Source: Melioribacter sp051488665 (GTDB lineage Bacteria; Bacteroidota; Ignavibacteria; Ignavibacteriales; Melioribacteraceae). From it: DNA of 64,000 nucleotides. Each line of letters begins with the position of its first letter. The first letter of the stretch is position 1. The notes beneath the pieces are model-generated. The model searched no databases. It was not told the origin of the DNA and worked only from the letters and a program-made list of their open reading frames with translations. This document shows positions 18,743 through 27,899 of this stretch, one piece after another. The stretch spans positions 38,926 to 102,925 of the forward strand of contig NZ_JBPSEG010000013.1 of NCBI RefSeq assembly GCF_051488665.1, given 5' to 3'. The translations under genes and the position numbers were made by a program.

Positions 18743-20830
18743 ATGAACTTAAAAAGTATCGACATCACATTCGACTTCGAACCTTTCATCGCTCTGACTG
18801 CCCTGATACTGTTGATACTTTTTGCATTTTATACATATAAATACACGCTCCCGCCGTCGGGTAAATTTACAAGATATTTTCTTGCTTCGGTAAGAAGCGC
18901 AATCTTTATTTTGCTCGTTCTTCTATTAATCGATCCTGCAATAAAAGTTACTTATCAAAAAATAAACAAACCGTCGATAAAAGTGTTCGTCGATAATTCC
19001 AATTCGATGACAATGCCCGACAGCGCCGCAAACGTAAAAACAGTCCGCGATATAATTGAAAAAATCACGGACAGAATCGGAGCTTCGGCGCAACTTTATA
19101 CGTTCGGAGAAAGAATAAAACCGTTGAATGCCGATTCTCTCGAGGCAATAGATTTTTCGGAATACACAACGGATTTTAAGCCGATAACGTCAAACCTCGA
19201 TATCGATTCGACTGCGGCTTCCGTAATAATTAGCGACGGAATAATAACCGCCGGAACAGACAACATAAAATCGGAATCCGTTCCTCTTTTTACCGTAGGC
19301 ATAGGCGATTCGGCAGCGCGCCCGGATATTTATATCGAAAACATTTATTATAACAATATCATTTACTCCGGAACGGAAACCGAAGCCGAAGCAATCGTAA
19401 GAAACAATAACGCAGCCGGCGTTTCAAAAGTCGTAGAGTTTTATATCGACAATGTTCCGGCGTCCCGTAAACAGATCGAGACGGATAACTCGGGAATCAA
19501 CAGAGTTAAATTCGCTTTTACTCCCGCCGCTCCCGGTAAACATAAAATTACGATAAACGTTCCGCCCGAAGAAAACGAATTCAATAAAAACAATAATACG
19601 AAAACCGCATTCATCGACGTTCTCAAGAACAAGACGAAGATTTTTTTAGTAGCCGGCAAACCTTCGTCCGATTTTACAATCTTAAATCTGGTTCTGAACG
19701 GCAACGAGAATTTTGAAACGAAAAAAATAGTTTTCGTATCGCCCCGGAAAATTTACGGTTCGGAGAATATCTCCAAAATCGACAGCAGCGAACTTTTCAT
19801 TCTTATTGACTTTCCTTTGAAATCGACACCTGAAAATTTTGTAAAGCAGGTTTATGAAACAATAAAGAAAAAGAACGTTCCCTTTTTGCAATTCATTACT
19901 ACGAACACGGACATTACAATACTGAACAAATATCCGTATATAATGCCTTTTAAAGCGGAGAAATTGGATCCCGAGAAACTTGAGATAAACGCATTAAACA
20001 ATAATTCTTTTTTCTTCGATTGGGACGAACTTCAATCTTTACCGCCGTTGATAACGAACGGGAATCTCTACCGGTTATCGCCGGATACGGAAACGCACCT
20101 TACATATTCGCTCAAGAACAAATCGTTCCCATTGTTTATTACGCGTTCAACATCGGGCGGCAAGAGCGCTTTCTTTCTTGCAGAAGGAATTTGGAGATGG
20201 CATCTTACTATTGCGGAACGTTCAAATGTTTTATTGCCGGGATTTATAAACAAACTTGTCAAGTGGCTGACGGCGGATAATTCTAAAAAACTTTTCAAGG
20301 TAATACCGCAAAAAGAATTGTTCTCTTCGGTTGAAGAAGTCGATTTCGTTGCCGAATTATACGATCCGACATTTATACCGGTCAATAACGCAAACATTAA
20401 AATGGAAATAAAGTCGGGGAACAGAATATCGGAATTTCAATTTCTTCCCGTTCAAAACGGCATTTATTCGGCAAAGGTTTCCGGACTCAATCCGGGTGAT
20501 TATAAATTTACGGCTGACGCGGCATATGACAATATTACATTGTCAGACTCAGGACGCTTTACGGTAGTCAACGCCAATCCCGAAAAAATAACTACTCGAA
20601 TGAACGCAGAACTGCTCAAGAGGATAGCTTACAATTCCCGCGGCAAGTATTATTCCCCCGAAAAGATTTCGGAATTACCGGATGAACTCGGCAAATTAAT
20701 CGAGAATCACAAAAGCGAAGAACTGATTACCGACACCGTTGATTTAAAGTCGAATTACGTTGTCGTTTTATTGCTGATATTTTTATTCTCGATCGAATGG
20801 TTTTTGCGAAAAAGAATCGGTATGTTATAG
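18743..20830 (+). CDS. VWA-type membrane protein of unknown function
   Basis: 695 residues. Two N-terminal membrane helices (about 16-33 and 49-65), a large extracytoplasmic part and a C-terminal helix (about 671-687) followed by a basic LRKRIG end. Residues ~77-200 form a von Willebrand A-like domain with a MIDAS-type DNSNSM (DxSxS variant) and IISDGIITAG. CARDB-like Ig domains follow (AIVRNNNAAGVSKVVEFYIDN), then a GATase1-like/Rossmann part (KTKIFLVAGKPSSDF). This architecture recurs in Bacteroidota as a companion of BatA/BatB-type or aerotolerance proteins, but those genes are not next to it. The gene abuts surE (1-base gap), so is likely co-translated. Function unknown. Confidence 0.8.
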   Translation: MNLKSIDITFDFEPFIALTALILLILFAFYTYKYTLPPSGKFTRYFLASVRSAIFILLVLLLIDPAIKVTYQKINKPSIKVFVDNSNSMTMPDSAANVKTVRDIIEKITDRIGASAQLYTFGERIKPLNADSLEAIDFSEYTTDFKPITSNLDIDSTAASVIISDGIITAGTDNIKSESVPLFTVGIGDSAARPDIYIENIYYNNIIYSGTETEAEAIVRNNNAAGVSKVVEFYIDNVPASRKQIETDNSGINRVKFAFTPAAPGKHKITINVPPEENEFNKNNNTKTAFIDVLKNKTKIFLVAGKPSSDFTILNLVLNGNENFETKKIVFVSPRKIYGSENISKIDSSELFILIDFPLKSTPENFVKQVYETIKKKNVPFLQFITTNTDITILNKYPYIMPFKAEKLDPEKLEINALNNNSFFFDWDELQSLPPLITNGNLYRLSPDTETHLTYSLKNKSFPLFITRSTSGGKSAFFLAEGIWRWHLTIAERSNVLLPGFINKLVKWLTADNSKKLFKVIPQKELFSSVEEVDFVAELYDPTFIPVNNANIKMEIKSGNRISEFQFLPVQNGIYSAKVSGLNPGDYKFTADAAYDNITLSDSGRFTVVNANPEKITTRMNAELLKRIAYNSRGKYYSPEKISELPDELGKLIENHKSEELITDTVDLKSNYVVVLLLIFLFSIEWFLRKRIGML

Positions 20831-20862
20831 TATAATTTGCCGGTTTATAAGAGGGCAAATTG

Positions 20863-21525
20863 ATGCTCAAAAATTATATCGATTTTCTGCTTCCCCGATT
20901 TTGTTTGCACTGCAATATTAAACTGAACGCCGGCGAGGACTATCTTTGCAACGGTTGCGCGGAGTCTTTACGTAGAGCGGATAAACCATCTTCATACCGC
21001 CTTAAGAGAAACAAATCCTTATGCGACTTCCGCTCGCTCTATCTTTTCGAAAAAGAGACTCCAGTTCAATCCCTGATTCATAATTTGAAATACAACGGTA
21101 ATTTCCGTATCGGAATTTATCTCGGCAGGCTATTAGGAAATGAATACAAAAATTTATTTCTCAATGAATGGAATATTGAAGGCATCGCGCCTGTGCCGCT
21201 CTATCATGCAAAACAAGCGGAACGCGGATACAATCAATCGTATTATATTGCAAAAGGAATTCACATCGCAACAAAAATAAAAATAATCGGAGCGCTAAGG
21301 CGAATCCGATACACGCAATCACAAACGGAATTAACTCTATCGGAACGGATGTTGAACGTTCGCGGCGCGTTTGAAATTAAACGTTTTAAGAAAGTCGACG
21401 GTAAAAAATTACTGCTCGTCGACGACGTCATCACGACAGGTTCAACGGTCGACGAGTGCGCCGCTGTTTTGCTTAAAGCGGGAGCTGCCGATATTTATGC
21501 CGCTTCTGTTGCAATTGCCGTATAA
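20863..21525 (+). CDS. comF: ComF family phosphoribosyltransferase-like protein
   Basis: 220 residues from the ATG at 20863 (GAGGGC ribosome binding site at 20851); an adjacent upstream TTG is less likely. An N-terminal zinc finger (CLHC at 15-18 and LCNGC ~16 residues on) is followed by a PRTase domain with LLLVDDVITTGSTVDEC, the PRPP-binding loop. ComF takes part in DNA uptake/processing in competent bacteria; many homologues sit in non-competent genomes. Convergent with argS with only 3 bases between the stop codons. Confidence 0.9.
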   Translation: MLKNYIDFLLPRFCLHCNIKLNAGEDYLCNGCAESLRRADKPSSYRLKRNKSLCDFRSLYLFEKETPVQSLIHNLKYNGNFRIGIYLGRLLGNEYKNLFLNEWNIEGIAPVPLYHAKQAERGYNQSYYIAKGIHIATKIKIIGALRRIRYTQSQTELTLSERMLNVRGAFEIKRFKKVDGKKLLLVDDVITTGSTVDECAAVLLKAGAADIYAASVAIAV

Positions 21526-21528
21526 CGA

Positions 21529-23157
21529 TTACATTCTGTCGGGCGCGGAAACGCCGAGCAATGACAATCCGTTTTTAATTACTGTTTTTGTAGCGACGAT
21601 CAGAGCGATTCGAGCTTCGGCTAAATCTTTCGGACTTCCGATAACCCTGCAAACAGTATAGAATTTATGAAAGAGCGCTGCGAGTTCTTCCAGATAAACG
21701 CAGATTCTGTGCGGCTCATAATTTTCCGCGCTCAGCATCACTTCGTCCGGATACTGATACAATTTTTTGAGCAAACGTTGTTCTTCGTCGGTTTCAAGCA
21801 GATGAAGATTTTCAGTCGACATTTCGAGCCCTTCATCGCGAGTCATCCTAAGAATTGAAGAAATTCGGGCGTGGGCGTATTGCAGATAAAAAACGGGATT
21901 TTCGTCTGATTGCTTTTTTGCAAGATCGATATCAAAATTAAGATGGCTCGTTATGCTTCTCATATTGAAAAAGTATCTTACCACGTCGGAGCCCACTTCG
22001 TCAATCAATTCATCGAGAGTAATATAATTAGCTTTACGCGTGGACATTTTTACAATTTCGCCGCCCTGCATAATCGTAACGAACTGATGAATCAGAACTT
22101 TTATTTTGTCCGTATCGTATCCCAAAGCTTTTAGAGCAGCCATTACGTCGGGATAAGTGGCATTGTGGTCGGAGCCGAACAAATCCACAATCAAATCGTA
22201 TCCGCGCTCAAATTTTGTGATATGATAAGCAATGTCCGGAAGCCTGTACGTAGGCTCGCCTGTCGATTTGACTATTACTTTGTCCTGCTCGTTGCCCAGC
22301 TCGGAAAATTTGAACCAGACCGCGCCGTCTTTTTCATACGAAAGTCCTTTTCGATTAAACAAATCGAGCAAGTCTTTAATTCTTCCTTCTTCATAAAGAC
22401 TGTGTTCGTTGTAATAATTGTCGAAAACGATATTGAGGCGTTTCAGAGTTTGATTAATTTCAACGAAAATTTCTTTTTCGGCTCTTTCTTTGAATATACC
22501 TTCCGCGCTTTCGTTTTTTAATTTGTCCCCGTACTCATCGTACAATTTTCTTGCAATCTCTTTTATATATTCACCCTGATAATACTCTTCGGGGAATTCA
22601 ACTTTTTCGCCGAGCAGTTCCAGATACCGCAGTCGTACCGAATCGCCGAGCACGCGCATTTGTCTGCCGGCATTGTTGAAATAATATTCCCTGTCGACCT
22701 GATAACCGATTGCGTTGAGAAGATTCGCAACCGTATCCCCCGTAACCGCATTGCGTCCGTGCCCAACGGTCAAAGGACCTGTCGGATTTGCCGATACGAA
22801 TTCGACCTGAGCTCTTTTGCCTTTATATTTATCCGACTTTCCGTAAGACCCGCCCGCTTCGATAACAGTTTTTACAAGATTACTGATATAGTTTTTTGCG
22901 AAGAAGAAATTGATAAAACCTGCGCCTGCGATTTCGGTCTTTTCAATTACGCTCTTATCTACTTCCAGAGCTGACAAAATTTCTGCTGCTATTTCCCTCG
23001 GATTCTTTTTAAGTTTTCTGGAAAGGAGCATTGCAATATTCGTCGAAAAATCGCCGTGACTTTCCTGTTGAGGCACTGTAAAAATTATATTAACGTCTTT
23101 TAAATATTCGAGCTTCCGAGCCGCTTTGTCGAATAACGAGTAAAGGTAGTTTCTCAA
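21529..23157 (-). CDS. argS: Arginyl-tRNA synthetase
   Basis: 542 residues, class I synthetase. The N-terminal Add-1 domain is followed by FVSANPTGPLTVGHGRNAV (HIGH equivalent at 131-136), then VDLFGSDHNATYPDVMAAL, the KMSTRKAN loop (KMSKS equivalent) and the DALR anticodon-binding domain at the C-terminus. Length and motif order are normal. Its stop region overlaps the rsfS stop-start junction by 4 bases, so it is downstream of rsfS in one transcript. Confidence 0.97.
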   Translation of the reverse strand: MRNYLYSLFDKAARKLEYLKDVNIIFTVPQQESHGDFSTNIAMLLSRKLKKNPREIAAEILSALEVDKSVIEKTEIAGAGFINFFFAKNYISNLVKTVIEAGGSYGKSDKYKGKRAQVEFVSANPTGPLTVGHGRNAVTGDTVANLLNAIGYQVDREYYFNNAGRQMRVLGDSVRLRYLELLGEKVEFPEEYYQGEYIKEIARKLYDEYGDKLKNESAEGIFKERAEKEIFVEINQTLKRLNIVFDNYYNEHSLYEEGRIKDLLDLFNRKGLSYEKDGAVWFKFSELGNEQDKVIVKSTGEPTYRLPDIAYHITKFERGYDLIVDLFGSDHNATYPDVMAALKALGYDTDKIKVLIHQFVTIMQGGEIVKMSTRKANYITLDELIDEVGSDVVRYFFNMRSITSHLNFDIDLAKKQSDENPVFYLQYAHARISSILRMTRDEGLEMSTENLHLLETDEEQRLLKKLYQYPDEVMLSAENYEPHRICVYLEELAALFHKFYTVCRVIGSPKDLAEARIALIVATKTVIKNGLSLLGVSAPDRM

Positions 23158-23534
23158 TTTTTCTTCTCCTTAATTTTTTTTGCGGACGGTTTCGATTCCG
23201 GGATAATCGCCGGGGCGTCTCCCCACAATTTCTCGAGTCCGTAATAATCTCGCACGTCGTATTTGAAAACATGCACAATTACGTCGAAGTAGTCGAGTAT
23301 AACCCACCTCAACGTTTCGTATCCTTCCCTGTGCAAACATTTAATGCCCTGTTCGGATAGCTTTTTGTCGATTTCGTCCGCAATTGCTTTAACCTGTTTG
23401 TCGGCTTCGGCGGAACATATAACGAAGAAATCCGCTATTCCCGATAACTTTCTCAAGTCGAGAATTTTAATGTCGTAACCTTTTTTCGATTCTATAATGG
23501 AAGCAATCTTTTTCGAAAACGTAAGCGAATTCAC
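23154..23534 (-). CDS. rsfS: Ribosomal silencing factor RsfS (Iojap family)
   Basis: 126 residues. It binds L14 on the large subunit and blocks 30S joining when nutrients are scarce. It has the core KGYDIKILDLRKLSGIADFFVICSAEADKQVKAIADEI, then WVILDYFDVIVHVF and YGLEKLWGDAP, all diagnostic. The C-terminus is a short lysine-rich tail. Translation runs into argS (4-base overlap). Confidence 0.96.
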   Translation of the reverse strand: MNSLTFSKKIASIIESKKGYDIKILDLRKLSGIADFFVICSAEADKQVKAIADEIDKKLSEQGIKCLHREGYETLRWVILDYFDVIVHVFKYDVRDYYGLEKLWGDAPAIIPESKPSAKKIKEKKN

Positions 23535-23536
23535 AT

Positions 23537-24010
23537 TTACCTCTTTGTTTCTGTTGGTTTTAATGAATAATAATCGCGTCCGATTATTATCGATACATCG
23601 AGAAAATAATCTTCATTCAGCTGCTGTATTATATTTCCTTTTTTGACTCCGAGCGCGTCGGCGACTTTCAGTGCATTGGCTTTATTTCCGATGCGATCGA
23701 TTACTATCGTTTCGTCGATGTCGAATCGAATATAATTGTCCACGTTGACAACGTCGAATCCGTTGTTCCTGAGATAATCTGTAAATCTTTCCCCTACTCC
23801 CGATATGCCGCACCCGTTCAGCACTTCCACCTGAATAATTTCCGAAGGCTCTCCTGTTGCCGCGCTTGAATTAAATCCGTCTCCGCCTTTGTGAATCTTA
23901 ACGTAGATCGAATAAATCATCAGTATGATTATCGCAATCAGAAGAAAGTTGGCTATGTTCAGAAACAGATTCTTTACCGAAGATACCGTATTTTCTTTTT
24001 TTCCCGGCAA
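23537..24010 (-). CDS. Membrane-anchored LytR C-terminal domain protein
   Basis: 157 residues. One N-terminal membrane helix (about 18-38) is followed by a LytR_C (PF13399-like) domain: IQVEVLNGCGISGVGERFTDYLRNNGFDVVNVDNY, then VIDRIGNKANALKVADALGV. In Bacteroidota this small protein is often just upstream of rsfS, as here (2-base gap). The domain is usually found after the LCP phosphotransferase domain of cell-wall ligases, but the catalytic part is absent, so a binding or regulatory role in the envelope is likely; the exact function is not known. Confidence 0.85.
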   Translation of the reverse strand: MPGKKENTVSSVKNLFLNIANFLLIAIIILMIYSIYVKIHKGGDGFNSSAATGEPSEIIQVEVLNGCGISGVGERFTDYLRNNGFDVVNVDNYIRFDIDETIVIDRIGNKANALKVADALGVKKGNIIQQLNEDYFLDVSIIIGRDYYSLKPTETKR

Positions 24011-24181
24011 TTTATTATTCTTCTTTATTTTTTTACCGCTTTAAGGAAATTTACTGAAGACGAAAAATAATAAAAATCATCAACTAATTCTTTACGTAAA
24101 TAACCGGCGGGGAATATTACGGCATAATTTTAAACGTAATACTCTTGCCGTATTAGAAACGCGCTTGATGTTTTCCGAAGG

Positions 24182-24652
24182 TCAATAACCGTAATAATAA
24201 AAAGGCGAATAATAATTTCTGAAAGGCGAATAGTACGAATACGGTATATTCCTGTATTGCAGTATGACTGACATATTTTCGGTAGGTCTGTATGTAAGTT
24301 GAGCTCTGCTCAGATAAATTCCGTTGATGTTTTGAGTAAAGCCCGAACCGAATGTGTTATAAGGGGTATTTACAATGCTAATATCAGCGGAGACGTCCAA
24401 TTTATCGTTGAATTTATAGAACATACTGTTTGTATAAGTCGTAAGAGCAAGATTGCCCGCCGAACCGAAAGAGCTGAAAGAAACATCGATAGTATGATTC
24501 ATCTTAAAATTGTTCGGACTAAAAAAGCCGAATATATTCGATTGCGAGTTGTTCAATATGCCGCTTTTAATGTCGGGCGCCGGCTGATCTTTGAACTGCC
24601 CGAATAACGTGGAAGCAGCAAAAATCATTAAGATTACTATCGATCTTCTCAT
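24182..24652 (-). CDS. Small exported protein, possible outer membrane beta-strand protein
   Basis: 156 residues with a signal peptide ending near STLFGQ. The body has alternating hydrophobic/polar strands (MNHTIDVSFSSFGSAGNLALTTYTNSMFYKF, LDVSADISIVNTPY, MSVILQYRNIPYSY) like half of an outer membrane barrel, and a Tyr-rich end (YYSPFYYYGY). I recognise no family. It stands alone: 171 bases to the LytR_C gene on one side, in which I see no feature, and 97 to ridA on the other. Confidence 0.65.
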   Translation of the reverse strand: MRRSIVILMIFAASTLFGQFKDQPAPDIKSGILNNSQSNIFGFFSPNNFKMNHTIDVSFSSFGSAGNLALTTYTNSMFYKFNDKLDVSADISIVNTPYNTFGSGFTQNINGIYLSRAQLTYRPTENMSVILQYRNIPYSYYSPFRNYYSPFYYYGY

Positions 24653-24749
24653 TTCCGCTCCGATTTTTGAATGTTAGACATCACGGCATTCAATTTGGTT
24701 TCAATTTTCAACGTAATATTAAGATTAGTTATCTCAATTGTCAAGTCAA

Positions 24750-25211
24750 TTATACGGATATTTCCGCAATCATTTCGATTTCAACGGGCGCATTGATCGG
24801 TAATTCGTTGACGCCGACAGCGCTGCGCGCATGTTTGCCTTTATCGCCGAATAAATCAATTAAAAATTCCGACGCTCCGTTTGCCACTTTCGGCTGCCCG
24901 GTGAAATTATCGGAGGAATTAACGAACACAGTAATTTTGACAATCTTTTTGATTTTATCGAGACTCCCGATTTCCGCTTTGATTACGCTGAGACAATTTA
25001 GAGCCGCAATTTTCGCGCACTCGGCGGCTTTTTCTTCCGTTACATCCGCGCCTACCTTTCCTTCGGCTAATAATTTACCGTCGACTGTCGGAAGCTGACC
25101 CGCAGTAAAAATAAGGTTACCAGTTACTTGAGCCGGCACATAAGCCGCCAGTGGTTTTGCCGCCGCCGGCAAATCGCGCCCCGTAAGTTCTTTAATTTTT
25201 TCTTCTATCAT
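24750..25211 (-). CDS. RidA/YjgF-family protein
   Basis: 153 residues from the ATG at 25211, which has GGGGAA just upstream; an in-frame start at 25277 lacks this. RidA deaminates reactive enamine/imine intermediates such as 2-aminoacrylate. The conserved core is LIFTAGQLPTVDGKL, GSLDKIKKIVKITVFVNSSDNF and HARSAVGVNELPINAPVEIE, with the Arg of HARSAVG at the position of the substrate-binding arginine. About 20 residues longer at the N-terminus than E. coli RidA and with V-GVNELP instead of the usual V-V--LP, so it belongs to a sister subgroup whose substrate may differ. Confidence 0.88.
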   Translation of the reverse strand: MIEEKIKELTGRDLPAAAKPLAAYVPAQVTGNLIFTAGQLPTVDGKLLAEGKVGADVTEEKAAECAKIAALNCLSVIKAEIGSLDKIKKIVKITVFVNSSDNFTGQPKVANGASEFLIDLFGDKGKHARSAVGVNELPINAPVEIEMIAEISV

Positions 25212-25312
25212 TTTTTCCCCATTTTTTTTACCAAATATACGAAGTACGGATATTTTTTGGTAACCTCGACATTTCAATTTATTTTTGCGTAATCAATTTC
25301 AAAGGAAGCAGA

Positions 25313-26074
25313 ATGACAAATTCCAAATTCGAAAAACTTTACGAAATAATGAAACGCCTGAGAAAAGAATGCCCCTGGGACAAAGAGCAAACCCACGATT
25401 CTATAAAAGGCGCAACCATAGAAGAAACATACGAATTGGTCGAAGCCATCGACGAAAAAAATTACGAAGAAATGAAATCGGAACTGGGCGATTTGCTTCT
25501 TCACATTGTTTTCCATTCGGCTATTGCAGAGGAAAACGGCAAATTCGATATTAACGACGTTATTGATACGATAACGGAAAAACTGATCAGACGGCATCCT
25601 CACGTTTTCGGGGAGGTAAAAGTTAACGGGACGGACGAAGTAGTAAAAAATTGGGAAGAAATAAAGCTCGCCGAAGGAAGGGATTCCGTATTGCAAGGCG
25701 TGCCCAAAAATTTGCCCGGATTAGCCAGAGCCTACCGCTTACAGGAAAAAGCCTCTAAAGTCGGTTTCGACTGGAACGATAAAGAAGACGTCTGGAAAAA
25801 GGTTCTGGAAGAAATCGAAGAATTAAGGGAATCCGAAAAAGAGGGAGACATCAAAAAAACGGAAGAAGAGCTCGGGGATTTGCTTTTTGCCATAACAAAC
25901 TACGCGCGATTTTTAGGGGTAAATCCGGAAAACGCGCTCAGACTCACTAACGAAAAGTTTATCAAAAGATTCAATTACGTCGAGCGGAAGATAAAAGAAT
26001 CAGGCAAATCGATAACCGATTCCGATTTAAATGAGATGGACAAATTCTGGGAAGAGAGTAAAAACAAAGAGTAG
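25313..26074 (+). CDS. mazG: Nucleoside triphosphate pyrophosphohydrolase MazG
   Basis: 253 residues with two MazG domains, the usual layout. The first has RLRKECPWDKEQTHDSI, EETYELVEAID and ELGDLLLHIVFH (the ExxE-x-ExxD type Mg site). The second has EEIEELRE and EEELGDLLFAITNYARFLGVNPENALRLTNEKF. It hydrolyses (d)NTPs to NMP and PPi as a house-cleaning enzyme. AGGAAG precedes the ATG. It is the only plus-strand gene between comF and the restriction-modification pair and converges on phoH with 2 bases between the stops. Confidence 0.96.
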   Translation: MTNSKFEKLYEIMKRLRKECPWDKEQTHDSIKGATIEETYELVEAIDEKNYEEMKSELGDLLLHIVFHSAIAEENGKFDINDVIDTITEKLIRRHPHVFGEVKVNGTDEVVKNWEEIKLAEGRDSVLQGVPKNLPGLARAYRLQEKASKVGFDWNDKEDVWKKVLEEIEELRESEKEGDIKKTEEELGDLLFAITNYARFLGVNPENALRLTNEKFIKRFNYVERKIKESGKSITDSDLNEMDKFWEESKNKE

Positions 26075-26076
26075 TT

Positions 26077-27039
26077 TCATTCTCCGTTCTTTTTGTTTTT
26101 GCCGTTATTCTCGCTGTAATGTTTTTCGTAAGCGTCGATAATATCTTTTACGAGTTTATGACGCACTACGTCGGCTTTGTCGAAATATACGAATGCCACT
26201 CCGTCCACATTCTTTAATATTTCCTTCACCTGCACCAAACCGCTCTGAGAATACGACGGCAAATCGATCTGAGTAATATCTCCGGTAATAATGGCTTTGG
26301 AATTTGGACCGAGTCGCGTGAGAAACATTTTCATCTGCATGGTCGTCGCGTTTTGAGCTTCGTCCAATATAACGTAAGCGTTATTCAACGTTCTGCCTCT
26401 CATATATGCCAGCGGCACGATTTCGATCACTCCCCTTTCGATATAATTACGGAGTTGTTCGGCGGGCAACATATCTTCGAGAGCGTCGTAAAGAGGACGC
26501 AGATACGGATCGATCTTTTCGCGAAAATCGCCTGGCAAAAATCCGAGGCTTTCGCCGGCTTCAACTGCCGGACGCGACAATATAATTTTCTTAACGCTTC
26601 CTTTTTTCAAAGAAGCCACCGCCGAAGCGACCGCAAGAAAAGTTTTTCCCGTGCCCGCGGGCCCAATTGCAAAACAGATATCGTTTTCTCTTACGGCTCT
26701 GATATAACTTATCTGATTCGGCGTTTTTGCTTTGATGGCGTCTTTTTTCGAATAGAGTACAATGTTGTCGTATTCATTGTCGTTTATAATTTCCTTGCCC
26801 TGGAGCGTAAGGTCAATAATAGTTTCAACGTCTTCGCTCGTAAGTCTGCCCGTCGTGTTCAATACAAAAACCATCTCTTTAACGATTCTTTCAATCGTAT
26901 CGACTTCTTCGTCATTTCCTTTTAAAATTATGTTATCGCCTCTGACAATAACGTCGGAGGAAAACCTCGCTTCGATCGGTTTGATATTCTTATCGTTAAA
27001 CCCGAAGAGGGATATTAAATCCACATTTTCCAGTTTCAA
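26077..27039 (-). CDS. phoH: PhoH-like ATPase
   Basis: 320 residues if started at the TTG at 27039. Walker A is GPAGTGKTFLAVASA and Walker B is NAYVILDEAQNATTMQMKMFLTRLG; FSRPAVEAGESLGFLPG-type and MRGRTLNNAYV segments are also typical. The TTG has no ribosome binding site near it. A strong AAGGAGG lies at 27069-27063 and is correctly placed for an in-frame ATT (27057-27055) or CTG (27054-27052) start, which would add ILKEKT and restore the N-terminal strand seen in relatives. No in-frame ATG or GTG exists upstream. The cellular role of PhoH (RNA metabolism, YbeZ with YbeY) is known only in outline. It follows the LysM gene but a terminator separates them. Confidence 0.93.
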   Translation of the reverse strand: MKLENVDLISLFGFNDKNIKPIEARFSSDVIVRGDNIILKGNDEEVDTIERIVKEMVFVLNTTGRLTSEDVETIIDLTLQGKEIINDNEYDNIVLYSKKDAIKAKTPNQISYIRAVRENDICFAIGPAGTGKTFLAVASAVASLKKGSVKKIILSRPAVEAGESLGFLPGDFREKIDPYLRPLYDALEDMLPAEQLRNYIERGVIEIVPLAYMRGRTLNNAYVILDEAQNATTMQMKMFLTRLGPNSKAIITGDITQIDLPSYSQSGLVQVKEILKNVDGVAFVYFDKADVVRHKLVKDIIDAYEKHYSENNGKNKKNGE

Positions 27040-27076
27040 AGTTTTTTCTTTCAGAATTACCGCCTCCTTACTGATA

Positions 27077-27117
27077 AATAAAAAAAGCCCTCTTCATCTC
27101 AGAATGAAAAGGGCTTT
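27077..27117 (-). terminator. Rho-independent terminator downstream of the LysM gene
   Basis: Stem AAAGCCCTCTTCAT (27084-27097) with ATGAAAAGGGCTTT (27104-27117), one mismatch in 14 pairs, and a 6-base loop. On the minus strand it runs into a T-rich stretch (27086-27077). It ends the lipoprotein-LysM transcript, so phoH should have its own promoter or depend on readthrough. Confidence 0.85.
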
Positions 27118-27158
27118 ATGAATTTTAAATAAACTTCACTTATACTTACAGACTCCGA

Positions 27159-27854
27159 TTATTGAGCCGATTGAGCCGGCGGAGCCGGTTTGTAATTTCT
27201 TCTGATCTTGTCGTATTTGGCTTTTTCTTCTTCCGTCAGATTCGGAATTTTGAAAACTTGTTTCGGATAAATCAGATCCGGATTTTTGATCTGATCTCTG
27301 TTGGCTTTGTAAATCATCGGCCAAGCGAACGGATTGTCGTAATGTTCTTTTTTCTTGGCAATGTTCCAGAGGCAGTCGCCTTTAACAACAGTATAGTTGA
27401 TTTCTTTCGGCGGCTCTACCCATGCATCGAGTTTGCGCTGCAATTGATTGTGAACTTTATCAAAGAATTGCGGCAATGCCGAAATTTTGTTCTTTTTGAG
27501 AGCGTCCAGCTCAGCCTGACGATCTGCTTTTGGGGATTCTTTAGCGTCAATCTTTTTTTCTAAAGCAGCGACCTGTTTTCCGAAATTATCTACGTCTGCT
27601 TTCGTAGCTCCGACCATTTCGTATAATTCCTTCATGCAGTCGTCGTAGCTCTGCAATTTTTCGCTTGTAGCTTTCAAGTTTGCTACTTCTTGTTTGAGAG
27701 AGTTCAATTCGGTTGTAAGAGCAGCTTTCTTTTCTGTCAGACGATTAATTTCGTTCTGCCACTCCTCTTTAGTCATTTCCTTTTCCTGCGCAAAAACCGT
27801 GGCAGAGAGGAGTAATACGGATAATACTACCATTAAAGTTTTGTGAATTTTCAT
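27159..27854 (-). CDS. Exported coiled-coil protein with a C-terminal LysM domain
   Basis: 231 residues. Signal peptide MKIHKTLMVVLSVLLLSATVFAQ, then a long coiled coil (~25-110), then a LysM domain (~160-210: YTVVKGDCLWNIAKKKEHYDNPFAWPMIYKANRDQI..IYPKQVFKIP) and a Pro/Ala-rich tail. LysM binds peptidoglycan N-acetylglucosamine chains, so the protein should sit in the periplasm on the cell wall. GGAGGAATAG precedes the start. It follows the coiled-coil lipoprotein gene by 45 bases, and the two may form an envelope-spanning pair; that is inference. Confidence 0.87.
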   Translation of the reverse strand: MKIHKTLMVVLSVLLLSATVFAQEKEMTKEEWQNEINRLTEKKAALTTELNSLKQEVANLKATSEKLQSYDDCMKELYEMVGATKADVDNFGKQVAALEKKIDAKESPKADRQAELDALKKNKISALPQFFDKVHNQLQRKLDAWVEPPKEINYTVVKGDCLWNIAKKKEHYDNPFAWPMIYKANRDQIKNPDLIYPKQVFKIPNLTEEEKAKYDKIRRNYKPAPPAQSAQ

Positions 27855-27899
27855 CTATTCCTCCGATTTTATTTTTAAACTTTTGGGTTAAAAAAGAAA

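Noticed and set aside
24011..24181. Possible small gene or RNA in the 171-base gap
   Set aside because: No frame with a start signal, no stable hairpin and no promoter box was visible on either strand.
25274..25696. 140-codon frame antisense to mazG
   Set aside because: Phe/Tyr-rich shadow of the opposite strand; mazG is plainly the real gene here.
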